Shown here one piece after another: positions 63,081 to 64,000 of a stretch of 64,000 bases of DNA. The notes below the pieces were generated by a model. That model ran no database searches. It saw nothing but the letters and a program-made list of their open reading frames with translations, and was not told the origin of the DNA. Origin of the DNA: Acarospora socialis (taxonomy: Eukaryota; Ascomycota; Lecanoromycetes; Acarosporales; Acarosporaceae); the NCBI GenBank assembly GCA_025617375.2, contig JAMYGW020000005.1, forward strand, positions 186,001 to 250,000, written 5' to 3'. Position 1 is the first letter of the stretch. Every line of letters starts with the position of its first letter. Position numbers and translations under genes: made by a program.

Positions 63081-63350
63081 ACTGTTCTGTCTTTGCAAAA
63101 AGATGCTCATTCTCAAGCAAAAACACTATGTAATGAGTTTCAATTCAGACTCAAATGCACACACATTTTCACAGATTTGAGTCACAAATGAGCACAGATC
63201 TCAGATGTAGACAGTGAGCTCAAGTATAATTAACACTCTCAGTACAGTCTTCAGTGAGTCTTCAGCATTTGTGATCTGATCAGGCTGCATAATTTTGATG
63301 CATCACACTTAGAAATTTGACACTGATAGTGATCAGTTGATGCTATCATT

Positions 63351-63456
63351 TGTTGAGAATCTAATCACTAAGACAAAAGATCTACCTGATCATGAGATCA
63401 GGTTCTAAGTGAATGTATAAGTGAATGTGCAGGTTGTGTGATGCACAATCTCAACA
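63351..63456. repeat. TRIM LTR 3
   Basis: 106 bp, ends ctcaaca followed by agaat. Confidence 0.92.
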
Positions 63457-63461
63457 AGAAT

Positions 63462-64000
63462 GTTTGACTTGAAGCATTCTTTGTATAAAAATTGTTGTTT
63501 GATTTTCTCATCATTGTAATACTAAATTCATGAAGATTATTCTTTAACTGTGCTGCTAAAGCTACTAAATTATCTTGTTTGTTTGAAAAATCTTAATAAT
63601 TTAACAAAGTCTTTTTAATTTCTGATCATAACTTTGTAAAGAAGTGCATCACTAGCTGTTTCTCATTATAAGATGACAGTTGTGTCTCAAGAGTGCTAAG
63701 ATATGCTGCAAAAACATGCACACTTTGATTTAACTTTTGAACAATCTCAGTGTATACTTGTGCAGTATGTAACTGATGATTCACTGAGTCTTTGATGAGA
63801 TTAAGAAGATAATTAATAAAATATTCTCAAGAGATTGTCTCAAGAAAAATCATTTCTTAATGTCAATATCATGCATTTCATAATTCATTCATTAAGAATT
63901 GTATCACATATAGAATCTTTGTCTTGTTGTTAACAAAGTTCTTGAACATTAAGTGAAATACTGTCTCAACACTACATATAAAGTTAAGATGCTTCTGTAC
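63462..64000 (-). mobile_element. Gypsy-C gag, continuing past window end
   Basis: AT-rich minus-strand gag-like sequence, resuming after the TRIM. No clear motif; assigned by position only. Confidence 0.45.

Larger units (their letters stand above)
62599..63456. mobile_element. TRIM-like miniature LTR element in tandem: three LTRs, two internal parts
   Basis: Three 106-bp LTRs (62599-62704, 62975-63080, 63351-63456), each starting TGTTGAGAATCTAA and ending in a TCTCAACA- or CTTAACA-type sequence, separated by two 270-bp internal parts. Unit length is exactly 376 bp both times. No coding capacity. Flanks are aaaat (62594-62598) and agaat (63457-63461): a 5-bp duplication apart from one transition. 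LTR ends are the same as those of Copia-A (TGTTGAGA/TCTCAACA), which suggests mobilisation by a Copia relative. Size fits TRIM (terminal-repeat retrotransposon in miniature). It sits in Gypsy-C gag. Keeps many GG/CC; the first LTR has most. Confidence 0.93.
56344..64000 (-). mobile_element. Gypsy-C: chromodomain Gypsy element, right end outside window
   Basis: It begins where Copia-A3 homology stops. Minus-strand order from right to left: gag (63.5-64 kb and zinc knuckle near 62.45 kb), protease, RT (61189-61392), RNase H (60301-60525), integrase (59083-59560) and a chromodomain-type end (58390-58656), then the antisense Cys-rich ORF (57265-57666) and the 3' LTR, which should lie in 56344-about 56.8 kb but whose end I could not fix. 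A purine run on the minus strand (56787-56834) may be its polypurine tract. It holds two later inserts. Distinct family from Gypsy-A/B. Heavily broken. Confidence 0.82.

Noticed and set aside
62599-63456. CRISPR-like or satellite array
   Set aside because: Only three repeats, of 106 bp with inverted ends TGTTGAGA/TCTCAACA, a 5-bp duplication at the outer borders and internal parts identical in length: an LTR element, not CRISPR; the duplication also argues against a plain satellite.
1-64000. tRNA, rRNA, riboswitch or bacterial-type operon signals
   Set aside because: None seen; the genome type is eukaryotic and the base composition of the window is that of mutated repeats.

Overview
The window looks like an AT-rich, repeat-dense chromosome block of a filamentous ascomycete (Pezizomycotina). 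It holds many broken LTR retrotransposons of the fungal Ty3/Gypsy chromodomain type and of Ty1/Copia, a Mutator-like (Hop-type) DNA transposon, and a wrecked copy of the large fungal AAA+ ATPase family that carries an N-terminal DUF7025-like domain. I noticed no CpG anywhere on reading it through. The dinucleotides CC and GG are almost missing outside a few islands, while CA/TG remain common. That is the mark of heavy repeat-induced point mutation (RIP)-like C-to-T decay with a CpG/CpC-type context rather than the classic CpA-to-TpA context. No intact host gene, tRNA, rRNA or CRISPR was seen. I assign the organism from repeat families and mutation style only, so species is unknown.

Layout. 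1-2999 is the inside of a plus-strand Gypsy fossil, cut at 3000 by the LTR of a second Gypsy relic (3000-about 5138, minus strand). 5291-6123 is a mariner-like MITE with TA duplication, itself interrupted by a solo Gypsy LTR (5721-6081, 5-bp duplication). About 6.1-20.4 kb is heavily mutated DNA with no recognised gene. About 20.9-22.8 kb is the MULE transposase relic. 23.5-23.86 kb is a 17-bp/51-bp minisatellite. 24162-30230 is the only Gypsy element with both LTRs and a target duplication in view, and it keeps many GG/CC pairs, so it is the youngest large element. 30.2-35.4 kb is decayed DNA with coiled-coil, acidic and C2H2-like remnants. 35.4-37.85 kb is the AAA+ ATPase pseudogene.

41.5-64 kb is a nest of elements. 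Copia-B (42158-53060) contains a later Copia-A2 (44433-49891, duplication gatag). To its right lie an inverted Copia-A scrap and Copia-A3 (53279-about 56343). Copia-A3 contains a fresh-looking 164-bp solo LTR (54711-54874), and its empty site is preserved in Copia-A2. From about 56344 to beyond the window end runs a minus-strand Gypsy (C). It contains an unidentified GG/CC-bearing insert (about 59.7-60.15 kb) and, in its gag, a miniature LTR element in tandem (62599-63456: LTR-inside-LTR-inside-LTR, unit exactly 376 bp).

The window therefore records a layered history of insertion followed by mutation. The most unusual items are the tandem TRIM-like element, the two solo LTRs with empty-site or duplication proof, the cysteine-rich ORF found antisense near the 3' end of all three Gypsy copies, the initiator-tRNA anticodon-loop primer sites of both Copia families, the RIP-struck AAA+ ATPase copy, and the CC/GG/CG depletion itself.
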